Source: JAICYJ01 sp038212095 (GTDB lineage: Bacteria; Actinomycetota; Thermoleophilia; Gaiellales; JAICJC01). Taken from it: a DNA stretch of 64,000 nt. The stretch spans positions 9,404 through 73,403 of the forward strand of contig JBBQUW010000012.1 in the NCBI GenBank assembly GCA_038212095.1, read 5' to 3'. The notes beneath the pieces are model-generated. The model was given only the letters and a program-made list of their open reading frames with translations. It was not told where the DNA came from and did not search any database. This document shows positions 1 to 6,855 of the stretch, piece by piece (position 1 is the first letter of the stretch; each line of letters begins with the position of its first letter). The position numbers and the translations under genes were made by a program.

Positions 1-458
1 CCAGCGGTATAGGTGTCATAGCTCGGCGCCCCGGGAGAGCATGTCCCGCGCGTGCCAGCGCCGTAGGTCTTGCCGTAGATGATGCTGTTGTCGCCGTCGA
101 CGATGTAGTACAGGAAGTCGTTGCTGGTGTTGACCGTGCTGGTGAAGCAGAACCGATAGAGGCTCAGGCCTGTTGGCACGTAGAACTGGTACTGGCCGTA
201 CGAGCCGCCTGAGTAGGTGCTGGGCGGGGCGTAGATCCGGTTCGTGGTGATCTGCCACGGCGGGCTTCCCGAGCTTGACCCGCGCCAGTACGGACCGGCA
301 ACGTTGATCGGTAGGCCAGACGAGCCATAGGTGATCGAGTAGTCACCAGCATGCGCCGGCGCAGCGAGTGATGCCAGCGCGGCGATCATGACGATCAGGC
401 AGATGACGAGCCGCCGGACGCGAGAGCGTCGACAGTTGGCAGTGAGGTTGCTTTGCAT
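1..458 (-). CDS. Secreted protein of unknown function, C-terminus cut by window edge
   Basis: The reading frame opens at ATG 458 and runs off the left edge, giving at least 152 residues. An AAGGAG ribosome site lies about 9 bases before the ATG. The N-terminus is basic (NCRRSRVRR) followed by a hydrophobic stretch and a PAHAG-like signal peptidase site near residue 37, so export is likely. The mature part is rich in Tyr, Ser, Gly and Thr with two Cys, which suggests a disulphide-bonded beta protein. It has a sigma-28-like promoter and long leader shared with the recombinase operon ending at 6180. No family recognised. Confidence 0.75.
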   Translation of the reverse strand, partial: MQSNLTANCRRSRVRRLVICLIVMIAALASLAAPAHAGDYSITYGSSGLPINVAGPYWRGSSSGSPPWQITTNRIYAPPSTYSGGSYGQYQFYVPTGLSLYRFCFTSTVNTSNDFLYYIVDGDNSIIYGKTYGAGTRGTCSPGAPSYDTYTA

Positions 459-495
459 CGCACGAGCTCCTTCGAGACACAACTACGTGGTCGAA

Positions 496-564
496 GGCTG
501 CGCGAGGCGACAGAGGCGGTAGGGTTGAATCAAGCGAAGCGAAAAAGCTCAACAGACCGCAGCC
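496..564 (-). promoter_or_regulatory. Candidate structured leader RNA (copy A)
   Basis: The transcript ahead of the secreted-protein gene contains GGCTGCG (564-558) that can pair with CGCAGCC (502-496), enclosing about 55 bases. The same two segments and the blocks ACAGACCGCAGCC and CGACAGA-GCG recur in the same order ahead of the recombinase gene at 6211-6276, while the enclosed loop differs. No known riboswitch class recognised; conservation of pairing in both copies is the only evidence. Confidence 0.4.
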
Positions 565-597
565 AGTAGGACAACCGTGTCGGTGGCCCTATCTCAA

Positions 598-624
598 CTA
601 TCGGCCGAGTTGGGGAACCCTTGA
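598..624 (-). promoter_or_regulatory. Sigma-28/FliA-like promoter (copy A)
   Basis: On the minus strand, TCAA (624-621), a 15-base spacer and GCCGATAG (605-598) match the FliA/SigD consensus TAAA-N15-GCCGATAA. A second copy with identical spacing lies at 6285-6311 ahead of the other minus-strand operon. Both are preceded by the same 15-mer CCTTGAGCCAACTTT (plus strand 619-633 and 6306-6320). Confidence 0.55.
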
Positions 625-870
625 GCCAACTTTTTCGGGAGCCGGGCCTCTTCGCGAGCGCGAGATGTCAGTCGAGAAGCGATCCGCGAAGACATTGGTG
701 CCCGGGCAGGCAACGCTTCAAGTCATGCAACCACCCCCACCGGGAATCGTCGCGGCGTCGTCTCCAACCCGGGCACCCAATGCCCACATGGTAGCGGTCT
801 TCGCAGCTCGCGCAAATCAAGACGAAACGCGTGCAGGCATTTTGCGGATCGAGAAAATGCCAGAAACCCC

Positions 871-951
871 TTGTATGCGCGGAATTGCCGCTACTATGTG
901 GTTCAAGTCCGATAGATGTCAGTCGGGCGTGGAACTGACAAGCGACTGACA
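871..951 (+). promoter_or_regulatory. TGTCAGT/ACTGACA operator cluster before the ssb block
   Basis: TGTCAGT (917-923) and ACTGACA (934-940) form a perfect 7-bp inverted repeat with a 10-base spacer, and another ACTGACA follows at 945-951. Isolated copies sit at 666-672 and 1010-1016. A weak promoter-like pair TTGTAT (871-876) and TACTAT (892-897), with a short 15-base spacer, lies just upstream. The same heptamer is clustered at 6328-6357, so one repressor may act at both ends of this module. Confidence 0.45.
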
Positions 952-1073
952 CCCGAGGAAGGCGCATGAAGTGCATTACCGCTGCGAACCCGAACATCGA
1001 TCCATGTCGACTGACACGAGCGCAGCGCCTGACAGCGCCACACGTACCATGAGATTGCGAAGGAGCACCGAAG

Positions 1074-1406
1074 ATGTGGATGAACGTAGCCTGCCTCGTC
1101 GGCAGGGCAGCCTCCGAGCCCAAGAAGCGAACGACAGCCAACGGCACCGAGTACGTGACGTTGCGCGTAGCGGTTCGCCGTAGCAACCAGCACACCGACT
1201 TCTTCACGGTCGAGATGTGGGGGCAGCTCGCCCGCCACGCACTCGACCAGGTGACAGTCGGACGGCTACTTTCGCTGCGATGCGAGCTGCGACAGCAGGA
1301 GTGGGGATCTGGCGAGGACCGCAAAGAGAAGGTGTCACTCGTGGTCCGCAAGCTGGGCTTCCTGACCCCACGCGGAAACGCATCGGTCGAAGCCGACGCT
1401 GCATAG
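1074..1406 (+). CDS. Single-stranded DNA-binding protein, SSB-like OB fold
   Basis: A 110-residue protein with the order of SSB OB-fold strands: an N-terminal NVACLVGR strand, then EYVTLRVAVRR, a DFFTVEMWGQLA segment, and SLRCELRQQEW before a VSLVVRKLGFL strand. It is shorter than housekeeping SSB (about 150-180 aa) and lacks the acidic DDIPF-type tail, as in many plasmid and phage SSBs. An AAGGAG site lies 9 bases before ATG 1074; ATG 1080 is an alternative start. It begins the plus-strand block that also holds a SANT-like protein and an XRE regulator, which fits a mobile-element replication or recombination role. Confidence 0.75.
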   Translation: MWMNVACLVGRAASEPKKRTTANGTEYVTLRVAVRRSNQHTDFFTVEMWGQLARHALDQVTVGRLLSLRCELRQQEWGSGEDRKEKVSLVVRKLGFLTPRGNASVEADAA

Positions 1407-1495
1407 ATGTCGGAGGTCGTTGAACGGTCGCCTTCTGGCGGACTCTCGTGCCTGCCGCGTACAATCGTGCTCCCAGCAGTCACGAGGAGCATCAG

Positions 1496-1960
1496 ATGGC
1501 ATCGACAGCCACCCGAACGAAGCCCGCAGCGAAGCGCAAAGCTGCGCCGAAGCAAGGCGCCGTCAGCAATCTCAACGCCCCACGATGGACCGATCGCGAG
1601 GTCAAGATCCTCCTCGACGCCGTTACCTCCTCGCCAACGGCCAAGGCCGGAATCGAGAATGCCGCCGGCGTGCTCGGCAAGACCGTCGGCACGTGTTCGC
1701 AGAAGTATTACTCGCTCAAGCGCAAGGAGAACGGCGGTCGCAAGCGCACCGGGCGCAAGGCGGCGGCCCCCGCGACGAAGCGAAGCGCAAGCGCGACGCG
1801 ACAGCCCGCTTCCCGGACCGCTCCGGCGCCCCGCAAGCCGAGCATCGACGTTGCGTCGATGAGCAACGTCGAGCTGTCGAAGCTCGTTGCGGTCGCCACG
1901 ACCGAGCTGCAGCGACGCATGGTTGAGCTCGAGGCCAACGTCCGCAAGCTCTTGGGCTGA
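1496..1960 (+). CDS. SANT/Myb-like DNA-binding protein with basic Ala/Lys-rich tails
   Basis: Start ATG 1496 follows a GAGGAGC ribosome site. The 154-residue product has a Lys/Ala-rich N-terminus (KPAAKRKAAPK), then a region at about residues 28-75 with the tryptophan-led pattern of Myb/SANT domains (APRWTDREVKILLDAV ... KYYSLKRKE), then a second basic Ala-rich linker and a helical C-terminus (ELSKLVAVATTELQRRMVEL) that may dimerise. The tails resemble histone H1/HU-type linkers. Probably a nucleoid-associated or regulatory DNA-binding protein of the element. It ends 6 bases before the next gene, so they are likely co-transcribed. Confidence 0.55.
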   Translation: MASTATRTKPAAKRKAAPKQGAVSNLNAPRWTDREVKILLDAVTSSPTAKAGIENAAGVLGKTVGTCSQKYYSLKRKENGGRKRTGRKAAAPATKRSASATRQPASRTAPAPRKPSIDVASMSNVELSKLVAVATTELQRRMVELEANVRKLLG

Positions 1961-1966
1961 CCGCGA

Positions 1967-2821
1967 ATGCCCGAGATCATCATCCCGGGCGCTGTCGGAA
2001 ATACGCCCAACCGCACCGACGCTGCCTCGGCCATCGCGCAGCATGTCGGTTCGTTCGGCGCGTCCAATACACCCGCCGACATCAAGCGCGTGCTCGAGTG
2101 GTTCGTCGACGAAGGCTGCGTCATGTCGCTCCGAACCGATGGCGCGGGAAAGGTTCACGAAACGCACGCCTGCTATTCGGATGGCAGCGCGATGCAGTTC
2201 TACGGCGCGATCGTCGACGTGAGCGCGAGCCTGCTGCATGGATTCGTCAAGTACGACCTCCATCTGCATGCGGCGACGCCGTACGTGCATCTTGAGCTGT
2301 TGCTCAAGAACCCGCTCGAGAGCGCATCGATGATGAGGCGCCACCTACGTCGGGCCTATGAGTGCCTCGTGCATGCGGGCATCTCGCGCCTGACCCTCGA
2401 GGCGGGGCTGAGCGGCGGACCGACGTACTGGGCCAACGCAGGCGCGGACTTCCAGGGCGGGCGTGCGCTGCTCAACCACATCCACGTGCTCGCGGCATTT
2501 CTCGGGGACTGCGAGCTTGCTGATGTCGGGCAACTCGACACGCCCGGCGACGTGAGGCAATTCAACCTCGCCGCGGAGGTGTCGATCGCTGAGGCCTTCA
2601 AGTGCTCGCAGCTGCTGAGCTCGATCGAGGGGACCGGCCAGACCTGGGTCGCGGCAGGACAGCTGGACCATAAGCGCGACACCCTCATGCTCGATATCGA
2701 CACGCCACGCTCGGTGGGGGAGGCGATTCTCTTTGCGATCGGCCCGTGGAACGGGGTGTTCGACCTGTCGGAGCCGGGCGTATCGGACGCTCGATTCCGC
2801 CGATTCCTGGGTCTTGCGTGA
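1967..2821 (+). CDS. Hypothetical protein, 284 aa
   Basis: This gene follows the SANT-like gene by 6 bases and probably shares its transcript. The product is soluble-looking, mixed alpha/beta, with a His-rich strand (KYDLHLHAATPYVHLELLL) near residues 95-115 and a segment GGPTYWANAGADF in the middle. I do not recognise a family. No signal peptide or membrane segment is visible. Codon choice matches its neighbours. Its position between DNA-binding proteins of a mobile module suggests an accessory or regulatory function, but that is only context. Confidence 0.6.
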   Translation: MPEIIIPGAVGNTPNRTDAASAIAQHVGSFGASNTPADIKRVLEWFVDEGCVMSLRTDGAGKVHETHACYSDGSAMQFYGAIVDVSASLLHGFVKYDLHLHAATPYVHLELLLKNPLESASMMRRHLRRAYECLVHAGISRLTLEAGLSGGPTYWANAGADFQGGRALLNHIHVLAAFLGDCELADVGQLDTPGDVRQFNLAAEVSIAEAFKCSQLLSSIEGTGQTWVAAGQLDHKRDTLMLDIDTPRSVGEAILFAIGPWNGVFDLSEPGVSDARFRRFLGLA

Positions 2822-2842
2822 ATCTAGATCGGGTTTTGTGGG

Positions 2843-2891
2843 GATATACAGGGGTATATCGGTTGCGCAAACGGAATCGCCACGCTACCAT
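2843..2891 (+). promoter_or_regulatory. Promoter and palindromic operator of the XRE regulator
   Basis: A perfect inverted repeat GATATAC-AGGG-GTATATC (2843-2860) ends 2 bases before a -35-like TTGCGC (2863-2868), which is separated by 17 bases from a -10-like TACCAT (2886-2891). The gene start is 26 bases downstream. AT-rich palindromes of this size next to small XRE genes are commonly autoregulatory operators. Confidence 0.55.
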
Positions 2892-2916
2892 GGGACCTGA
2901 AACGAAGGAGAACCCC

Positions 2917-3339
2917 ATGTCCGCGCCACTTGAGTCGATCATCGACTACGACGCTCTCGCGAACGCTGTCGCTCGTGAGCAGCAGGCGCGTGGGCTGGAC
3001 CAGAAGCGCATCGCGCTGGCAGCAGGCATCGAGAGCTCCAAGCTGTCGAACCTGCTCAAGCATCGCGGCGGCTTGTCGGTGAACAACCTGTTCGCGATCT
3101 GCGATTGGCTCGGAGAGCCGGTGGACGCATACCGCGTGAAGCAGGCGCCCAAGTGGCTCGTCGAGCGGCTCGCTAGCGGCAATCGCCTCTCGCTTGATGA
3201 AGCGCAGCGCCTCGCTGATGAACGAGCGGGCGCGGCGCGTCGGCAGCTTGCCGCGGCCAACGAGATCGAATCGCTCTCGACGGATGACGTCGATGCGATC
3301 GTCGCAGCCGCAAGTGAGGCAGCAACGCACGCTCGTTGA
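2917..3339 (+). CDS. XRE-family helix-turn-helix regulator
   Basis: A 140-residue protein. Residues about 14-68 form a Cro/CI-type helix-turn-helix (LDQKRIALAAGIESSKLSNLL followed by SVNNLFAICDWLGEPV), which in this family dimerises and binds short palindromes. The C-terminal part is helical (DEAQRLADERAGAARRQLA) and may be the dimer interface. Start ATG 2917 is fixed by a GAAGGAG site; upstream in-frame ATGs would place the promoter inside the gene. Its own promoter carries a perfect GATATAC palindrome. It converges with the secreted-protein gene that ends at 3385. Likely the switch regulator of this mobile module. Confidence 0.7.
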   Translation: MSAPLESIIDYDALANAVAREQQARGLDQKRIALAAGIESSKLSNLLKHRGGLSVNNLFAICDWLGEPVDAYRVKQAPKWLVERLASGNRLSLDEAQRLADERAGAARRQLAAANEIESLSTDDVDAIVAAASEAATHAR

Positions 3340-3384
3340 CGCCGCGCAAATCGCGCCTGTGCAGTCAGCCGAATTCGCTGTCGT

Positions 3385-3993
3385 TCACGCGAGCGGCGTG
3401 CAGCCCGCGGGTGGATCACCCATGACGATCGGCGTCGAGAGCTGCGCCCATCCGCCGAACAAGTCGCCGGTTGGGTAGGCGTAGAAGCGAACGGCAGTGA
3501 TGGTCTTGCCCGCGAAGTAGTCCCAGTTTTCGATGCGGACTTCCGTGTCGGACCAGGGGAGCTGGAACCACGGCACGACAGATCCCTTCGTGAATCCGTA
3601 GGCGGTGCCGTCGAGCGTCACGTCCAGTTCGGTCGAGGCGTTGAGCCCGCCGTCTGCTTTCGCGACGGCGATACTTCGCGAGGCGGTCTTCGTGACAGTG
3701 AACGGCCCCGCTTGGCGGACGACCGTGAGGGGACTTGGGGCGGTCGGATCGCAGGTCGCAGGTGGCGGCGGCGGCGGCGGTGGTGGGAGAGTCACCGGCG
3801 GCGGATCGACCGGTGGGGGCGGCGGTGGCGGCACGCAGTGCTTGTTGTGTTCGGCAACGATCGAGCGCGCCGGCGCGGCGGCCTTGGCGCAGGCCGGGAC
3901 AGGTTGCATTTCGCGCGCGTGCGCAGGCGTAGTCGTAGCCAGCGCTGTGGTGAGCGCCAGTGTGATGGGGAGGATGTGGCGTGCGGGGTTCAT
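3385..3993 (-). CDS. Secreted proline-rich protein
   Basis: A 202-residue product with a typical signal peptide (hydrophobic ILPITLALTTALATTT, cleavage after PAHA near residue 26). A poly-proline hinge of about 25 residues (VPPPPPPPVDPPP and a second run) separates a short N-terminal Cys-containing segment from a C-terminal beta-rich domain with aromatic residues (VRIENWDYFAGK, VRFYAYPTG). Four Cys are left after export. It starts 27 bases after the end of the upstream gene and has a GGAG ribosome site, so it may be the last gene of the recombinase operon. Function unknown; a surface or extracellular role is inferred. Confidence 0.65.
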   Translation of the reverse strand: MNPARHILPITLALTTALATTTPAHAREMQPVPACAKAAAPARSIVAEHNKHCVPPPPPPPVDPPPVTLPPPPPPPPPATCDPTAPSPLTVVRQAGPFTVTKTASRSIAVAKADGGLNASTELDVTLDGTAYGFTKGSVVPWFQLPWSDTEVRIENWDYFAGKTITAVRFYAYPTGDLFGGWAQLSTPIVMGDPPAGCTPLA

Positions 3994-4019
3994 GGGGAGG
4001 GTCTCCAGTTGGGGGTCGG

Positions 4020-4610
4020 TCAGGCGGTGTCGCGCAGCTGTCGCCAGGAGGGCTCGAGCTGTTGGAGGTCGTGTTCGAGCCGGCGGCGGGTCATGGGTCC
4101 GAGGCGTGACATGAGCCGGTAGGCAGCGGCGAGCGGCGAGTCGATCCGCCGGATCGCGTAGACGCCGGTCAGGCCGTACGGGAAGTCCACGACCAGGTGA
4201 TCGGGGACGCCTGACTGCTGCGAGACGCCGTGCAGCATTCGTGCAGGCAGGCCGAGCTCTTCGAGCAGGTACATGGTGGTGACGTCGAGCAGGAGCCCGT
4301 GTCCAAGGATCACGAGCGCTGGCTCGTTCGGTCCGACGAGCAGGGCCTCGCCCTCAACGACCTCGCTCAGTCGCTGGCCCTCGCTGACGGTTGCAGCGAG
4401 CGGAGTGGATCGAAGCATCGTGCGCGCCTTGCGCGTGAGCACGACTCCCTGCACGTAGCCGACCGAGATGTCCGGTAGCGGGCCAGACATCGACAGCAGA
4501 CGAAGCGCCGCAATCAGCGCGAGATCCGGCCGGTCTGGATACTGCACCGTGACGAGCGCGCCGAGATCGGAGAGCGACACGGGGCCGGTTGAGATGGTGG
4601 AGCGGGTCAT
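4020..4610 (-). CDS. Unknown protein, paralog A of the recombinase operon
   Basis: A 196-residue protein whose start overlaps the stop of the upstream gene by 4 bases (ATGA), so translation is probably coupled. It aligns along its length with its neighbour at 4607-5194: PLPDISVGYVQG with SLPTVQVVRGIAYG, ALVILGHGLLLDVT with HAVLIVGGHVLVELAS, and VYAIRRIDSPLAAAYRLM with IAYQRVDDVLPPLNRTYEQM. The shared hydrophobic strand followed by Asp/Glu recalls transglutaminase-like folds, but the Cys-His pair is absent here, so I do not assign a family. No signal or membrane segment. Confidence 0.65.
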   Translation of the reverse strand: MTRSTISTGPVSLSDLGALVTVQYPDRPDLALIAALRLLSMSGPLPDISVGYVQGVVLTRKARTMLRSTPLAATVSEGQRLSEVVEGEALLVGPNEPALVILGHGLLLDVTTMYLLEELGLPARMLHGVSQQSGVPDHLVVDFPYGLTGVYAIRRIDSPLAAAYRLMSRLGPMTRRRLEHDLQQLEPSWRQLRDTA

Positions 4611-5194
4611 GCCGGACTCTCCTTCCGGCTACGCTGGGAGTCGAGCTGCCAGCGGATGCGCGGTGCGCAGCTGGTGGCGAGCTGTCGCGCCATCTGCTCG
4701 TAGGTGCGATTGAGCGGCGGCAGTACGTCGTCGACCCGCTGGTAGGCAATCGCGGCGCCGGTGGAGATACCGTCGACGACGAAGCGTTCATCCACCTCCG
4801 GCGGCATGACCCGAACGAACGGCTGCATGAGAACTCCGGGGTCGTCGTGGTCGTTCCAGGACGCAAGCTCGACGAGTACGTGACCGCCGACGATCAGCAC
4901 GGCATGCAGCTGGTCGAAGCCAAGCAGCAGCATCGCCGGACCGACGCGCTCGCGGTAGTGGACCATCTCGAGGTCGGTCTGCGGAAGCATCGGCTCGCCG
5001 AGACGGAAGAGCGCCGACCGTCCGTACGCAATGCCGCGAACGACCTGCACAGTCGGCAGCGACTGGGTGATGTGTGCGATCAGCAACTGGGCCGCCCGGA
5101 GACGAACGTGCCAGCTGGCCGCGAAGCCAAGGTCTGAGATCGCGGCATTGACCGCGACGCAGACGTCTTCGATAGATGACGTGCGTTGGTTCAT
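4607..5194 (-). CDS. Unknown protein, paralog B of the recombinase operon
   Basis: A 195-residue protein that overlaps the recombinase stop by 4 bases (ATGA) and its paralog A by 4 bases. It keeps an N-terminal Cys (EDVCVAVNAAI, about residue 12) and a central HAVLIVGGHVLVELASWND strand, which could form a Cys-His-Asp arrangement as in transglutaminase-like cysteine hydrolases; paralog A lacks the Cys and first His. That reading is speculative. The tight coupling to a recombinase suggests a partner or target-control function, or simply cargo. Confidence 0.65.
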   Translation of the reverse strand: MNQRTSSIEDVCVAVNAAISDLGFAASWHVRLRAAQLLIAHITQSLPTVQVVRGIAYGRSALFRLGEPMLPQTDLEMVHYRERVGPAMLLLGFDQLHAVLIVGGHVLVELASWNDHDDPGVLMQPFVRVMPPEVDERFVVDGISTGAAIAYQRVDDVLPPLNRTYEQMARQLATSCAPRIRWQLDSQRSRKESPA

Positions 5195-6180
5195 GGGTTG
5201 AACCCCCGAATGGTCGAGCGGCGTCGGTCCGACGAGGAGAAGGCATAGTGGCGACGGGTGGTGTCGGTTGAGTCGTGGCCGAGGACATCCGCGACCGCGT
5301 CGATCGGGTGGCCTTCGTTCAGGAGGTAGGTGGCGAATGTTCGGCGCAGCGCATGCGGCGAGACCAAGCTGCGGTGCTCGCGATGCGCGGAATCCTGGAC
5401 ATGCAGCCCGGCCGCGCAGGCGCGACGCTTGAGCTGCTTGTAGATCGCCGTATCCGACAGCTGCCGGCCGGTACGCGTCAGCAAGACGAAGTCGGTGTTG
5501 GGGTCGTGGCGCGCGTCTCGGAGCGCGGGCGTGCGCTCAGCTTCGCTGAGTTGGTGAATCCACCAGTGTCGAAGCTCCACGATCAGCTTGGGGTGGATGT
5601 CGACGAATCGAACCTTGCTGCCCTTGCCATGGATGCGGAGCACCGCGTTGTCGAAGTCGACGTCCGACCACCGCAGGCTTCGCAGCTCACCGGAGCGCGC
5701 AGCGGTATAGGCAAGGAGGTAGGTCTGAATGCGCTCGCGCGCAGACCCCGGGGCATTGAGCAGCTGGTTGAGCTCTTCGGGCGTCAGGTAGATCCCAGGA
5801 GTCTGTGTGACGCGCGGCGCGCGGATCATCGCGGTCGGGTCGCTCGTCACGAGCTCGACGATGAACAGGTAGCGGTACAACGCCCGCAGGGACGCGAGCG
5901 CGATCTTGCGAGTGGCGGGTGAGAGCTCGTCGCCGCGCGTGCGCTGGTACTGCAGCGCCCGGTCGGGAGAGCGCAGGTACGACATGAATCGGTGTACATC
6001 GCCGGCCGTCGCTGTTCGTAGCGACGTGCCATGCGCCGCGAGCCACCCGGCGAAGTTGCGCTGGTGTGCGCGGTAGCTGTGCAAAGTGGCAGGCGACAGT
6101 TCGGCTTGGCCGACGTATTCGTCGATGAGGTCGTCGTCTGTGTATGGCCGCGGTGGCGGAATGAACGCTGTGCGCTGCAT
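5191..6180 (-). CDS. Tyrosine recombinase (XerC/D-like integrase)
   Basis: A 329-residue phage-integrase family protein. The N-terminal SAM-like core-binding domain (about 12-105: YVGQAELSPATLHSYRAHQ) precedes the catalytic domain (125-320) with the expected residues: Arg in TAARSGELRSLRW, Lys in the beta hairpin HGKGSKVRFVD, the HxxR motif in SPHALRRTFATYL, and His/Tyr in LGHDSTDTTRRHYAF. It closely resembles the second recombinase at 8388-9410, including the STIRGFNP ending. Two paralogous unknown genes follow with ATGA overlaps. A sigma-28-like promoter and a structured leader lie upstream. Residues look complete, so it is probably active. Confidence 0.9.
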   Translation of the reverse strand: MQRTAFIPPPRPYTDDDLIDEYVGQAELSPATLHSYRAHQRNFAGWLAAHGTSLRTATAGDVHRFMSYLRSPDRALQYQRTRGDELSPATRKIALASLRALYRYLFIVELVTSDPTAMIRAPRVTQTPGIYLTPEELNQLLNAPGSARERIQTYLLAYTAARSGELRSLRWSDVDFDNAVLRIHGKGSKVRFVDIHPKLIVELRHWWIHQLSEAERTPALRDARHDPNTDFVLLTRTGRQLSDTAIYKQLKRRACAAGLHVQDSAHREHRSLVSPHALRRTFATYLLNEGHPIDAVADVLGHDSTDTTRRHYAFSSSDRRRSTIRGFNP

Positions 6181-6210
6181 CGTGCTGCTCCAATAGAAGC
6201 GGTTGACGAT

Positions 6211-6276
6211 GGCTGCGCGCGGCGACAGAAGCGTTCAAAAAGCGATCAAGGCGAGACAAGCTCACAGACCGCAGCC
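6211..6276 (-). promoter_or_regulatory. Candidate structured leader RNA (copy B)
   Basis: GGCTGCG (6276-6270 on the minus strand) can pair with CGCAGCC (6217-6211), enclosing 52 bases, in the transcript leading to the recombinase start at 6180. Both arms and an internal CGACAGA-GCG block are shared with copy A at 496-564. The spacing from the sigma-28-like promoter differs by about 25 bases between the copies. Confidence 0.4.
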
Positions 6277-6284
6277 TACTTCTT

Positions 6285-6311
6285 CCATCGGCACGTCCAG
6301 CAGTTCCTTGA
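6285..6311 (-). promoter_or_regulatory. Sigma-28/FliA-like promoter (copy B)
   Basis: TCAA (6311-6308), 15-base spacer, GCCGATGG (6292-6285) on the minus strand, about 105 bases ahead of the recombinase start. Same architecture as 598-624. Confidence 0.55.
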
Positions 6312-6327
6312 GCCAACTTTGTTGGGG

Positions 6328-6357
6328 TGTCAGTTGGTGCGCACTGACAGTGTCAGT
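6328..6357. promoter_or_regulatory. TGTCAGT/ACTGACA operator cluster beside the recombinase promoter
   Basis: TGTCAGT (6328-6334), ACTGACA (6343-6349) and TGTCAGT (6351-6357) form two overlapping inverted repeats with 8-base and 1-base spacers. The same heptamers occur at 666-672, 917-951 and 1010-1016 near the other end of the module. Confidence 0.45.
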
Positions 6358-6371
6358 CGGACAAGTTGGGG

Positions 6372-6560
6372 TGTCACACGTTGAACCCCTCGATCGTCGA
6401 TCGACGGCGCTCGCTCGATGAGAACGCGTAGTGCTTGCGCGTTGTGTCGACCGACTCGTGTCCGAGCACGTCGGCGACCGCGTCGAGGTGGTGTCCCTCG
6501 TTGAGCAGCAGCGTCGCGAACGTCCGTCGGAGCGCGTGCGGTGAGACCTCGCTTCGGCGA
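6372..6560 (-). pseudogene. 3' fragment of a recombinase gene, near-identical to the end of the 8388-9410 gene
   Basis: About 185 bases match the last part of the recombinase at 8388-9410 with roughly 8 differences by eye. It encodes the HxxR-to-Tyr part (SPHALRRTFATLL through HYAF and the GFNV end) but is cut off just upstream of HxxR. It lies in the same orientation as the intact gene, so the two form direct repeats flanking the monooxygenase gene. Confidence 0.85.
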
Positions 6561-6624
6561 CCCGCGGTGCTGGCTGTTCGGCTCCGTCAGAGCCGCTTCA
6601 TGTCGCCCGAGGAGCAATCGGTGT

Positions 6625-6760
6625 CCCATGGGATCGACTCGCCGAAGGTGCGAACGTCAGGTCGACCCGGAACGCGAAGCTGCCGACCAGCACCTGCTCG
6701 CCGAGCAGCACCCAGGCCGAGGTGCACCAAGGACGTATACCGCGCAAGGCGCCACGGTTC
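6625..6760 (+). pseudogene. Inverted, scrambled fragments of the same recombinase
   Basis: In plus-strand orientation, opposite to the fragment at 6372-6560, HGIDSPKVRTSG matches YGIDRPKVRTRPG of the intact recombinase. Further on, DQHLLAEQ and CTKDVYRA match its N-terminal DQNLIAEF and RTKDVYRA. The order and frame are disrupted, so this is debris of one or more recombination events. Confidence 0.65.
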
Positions 6761-6855
6761 ACCCTGTCATTTGCGCCAGTCTATCGGAAAACTCCCTGCA
6801 TGGGCGAGGTTTGTCAAAGAGGCTATATTGGCTTGGTTAGTAACGAGGAGGAGCT

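Noticed and set aside
668..2344. Long minus-strand frame (558 aa) over the ssb/SANT block
   Set aside because: Composition is Arg/Ala-rich noise opposite well-supported plus-strand genes with ribosome sites; no motifs.
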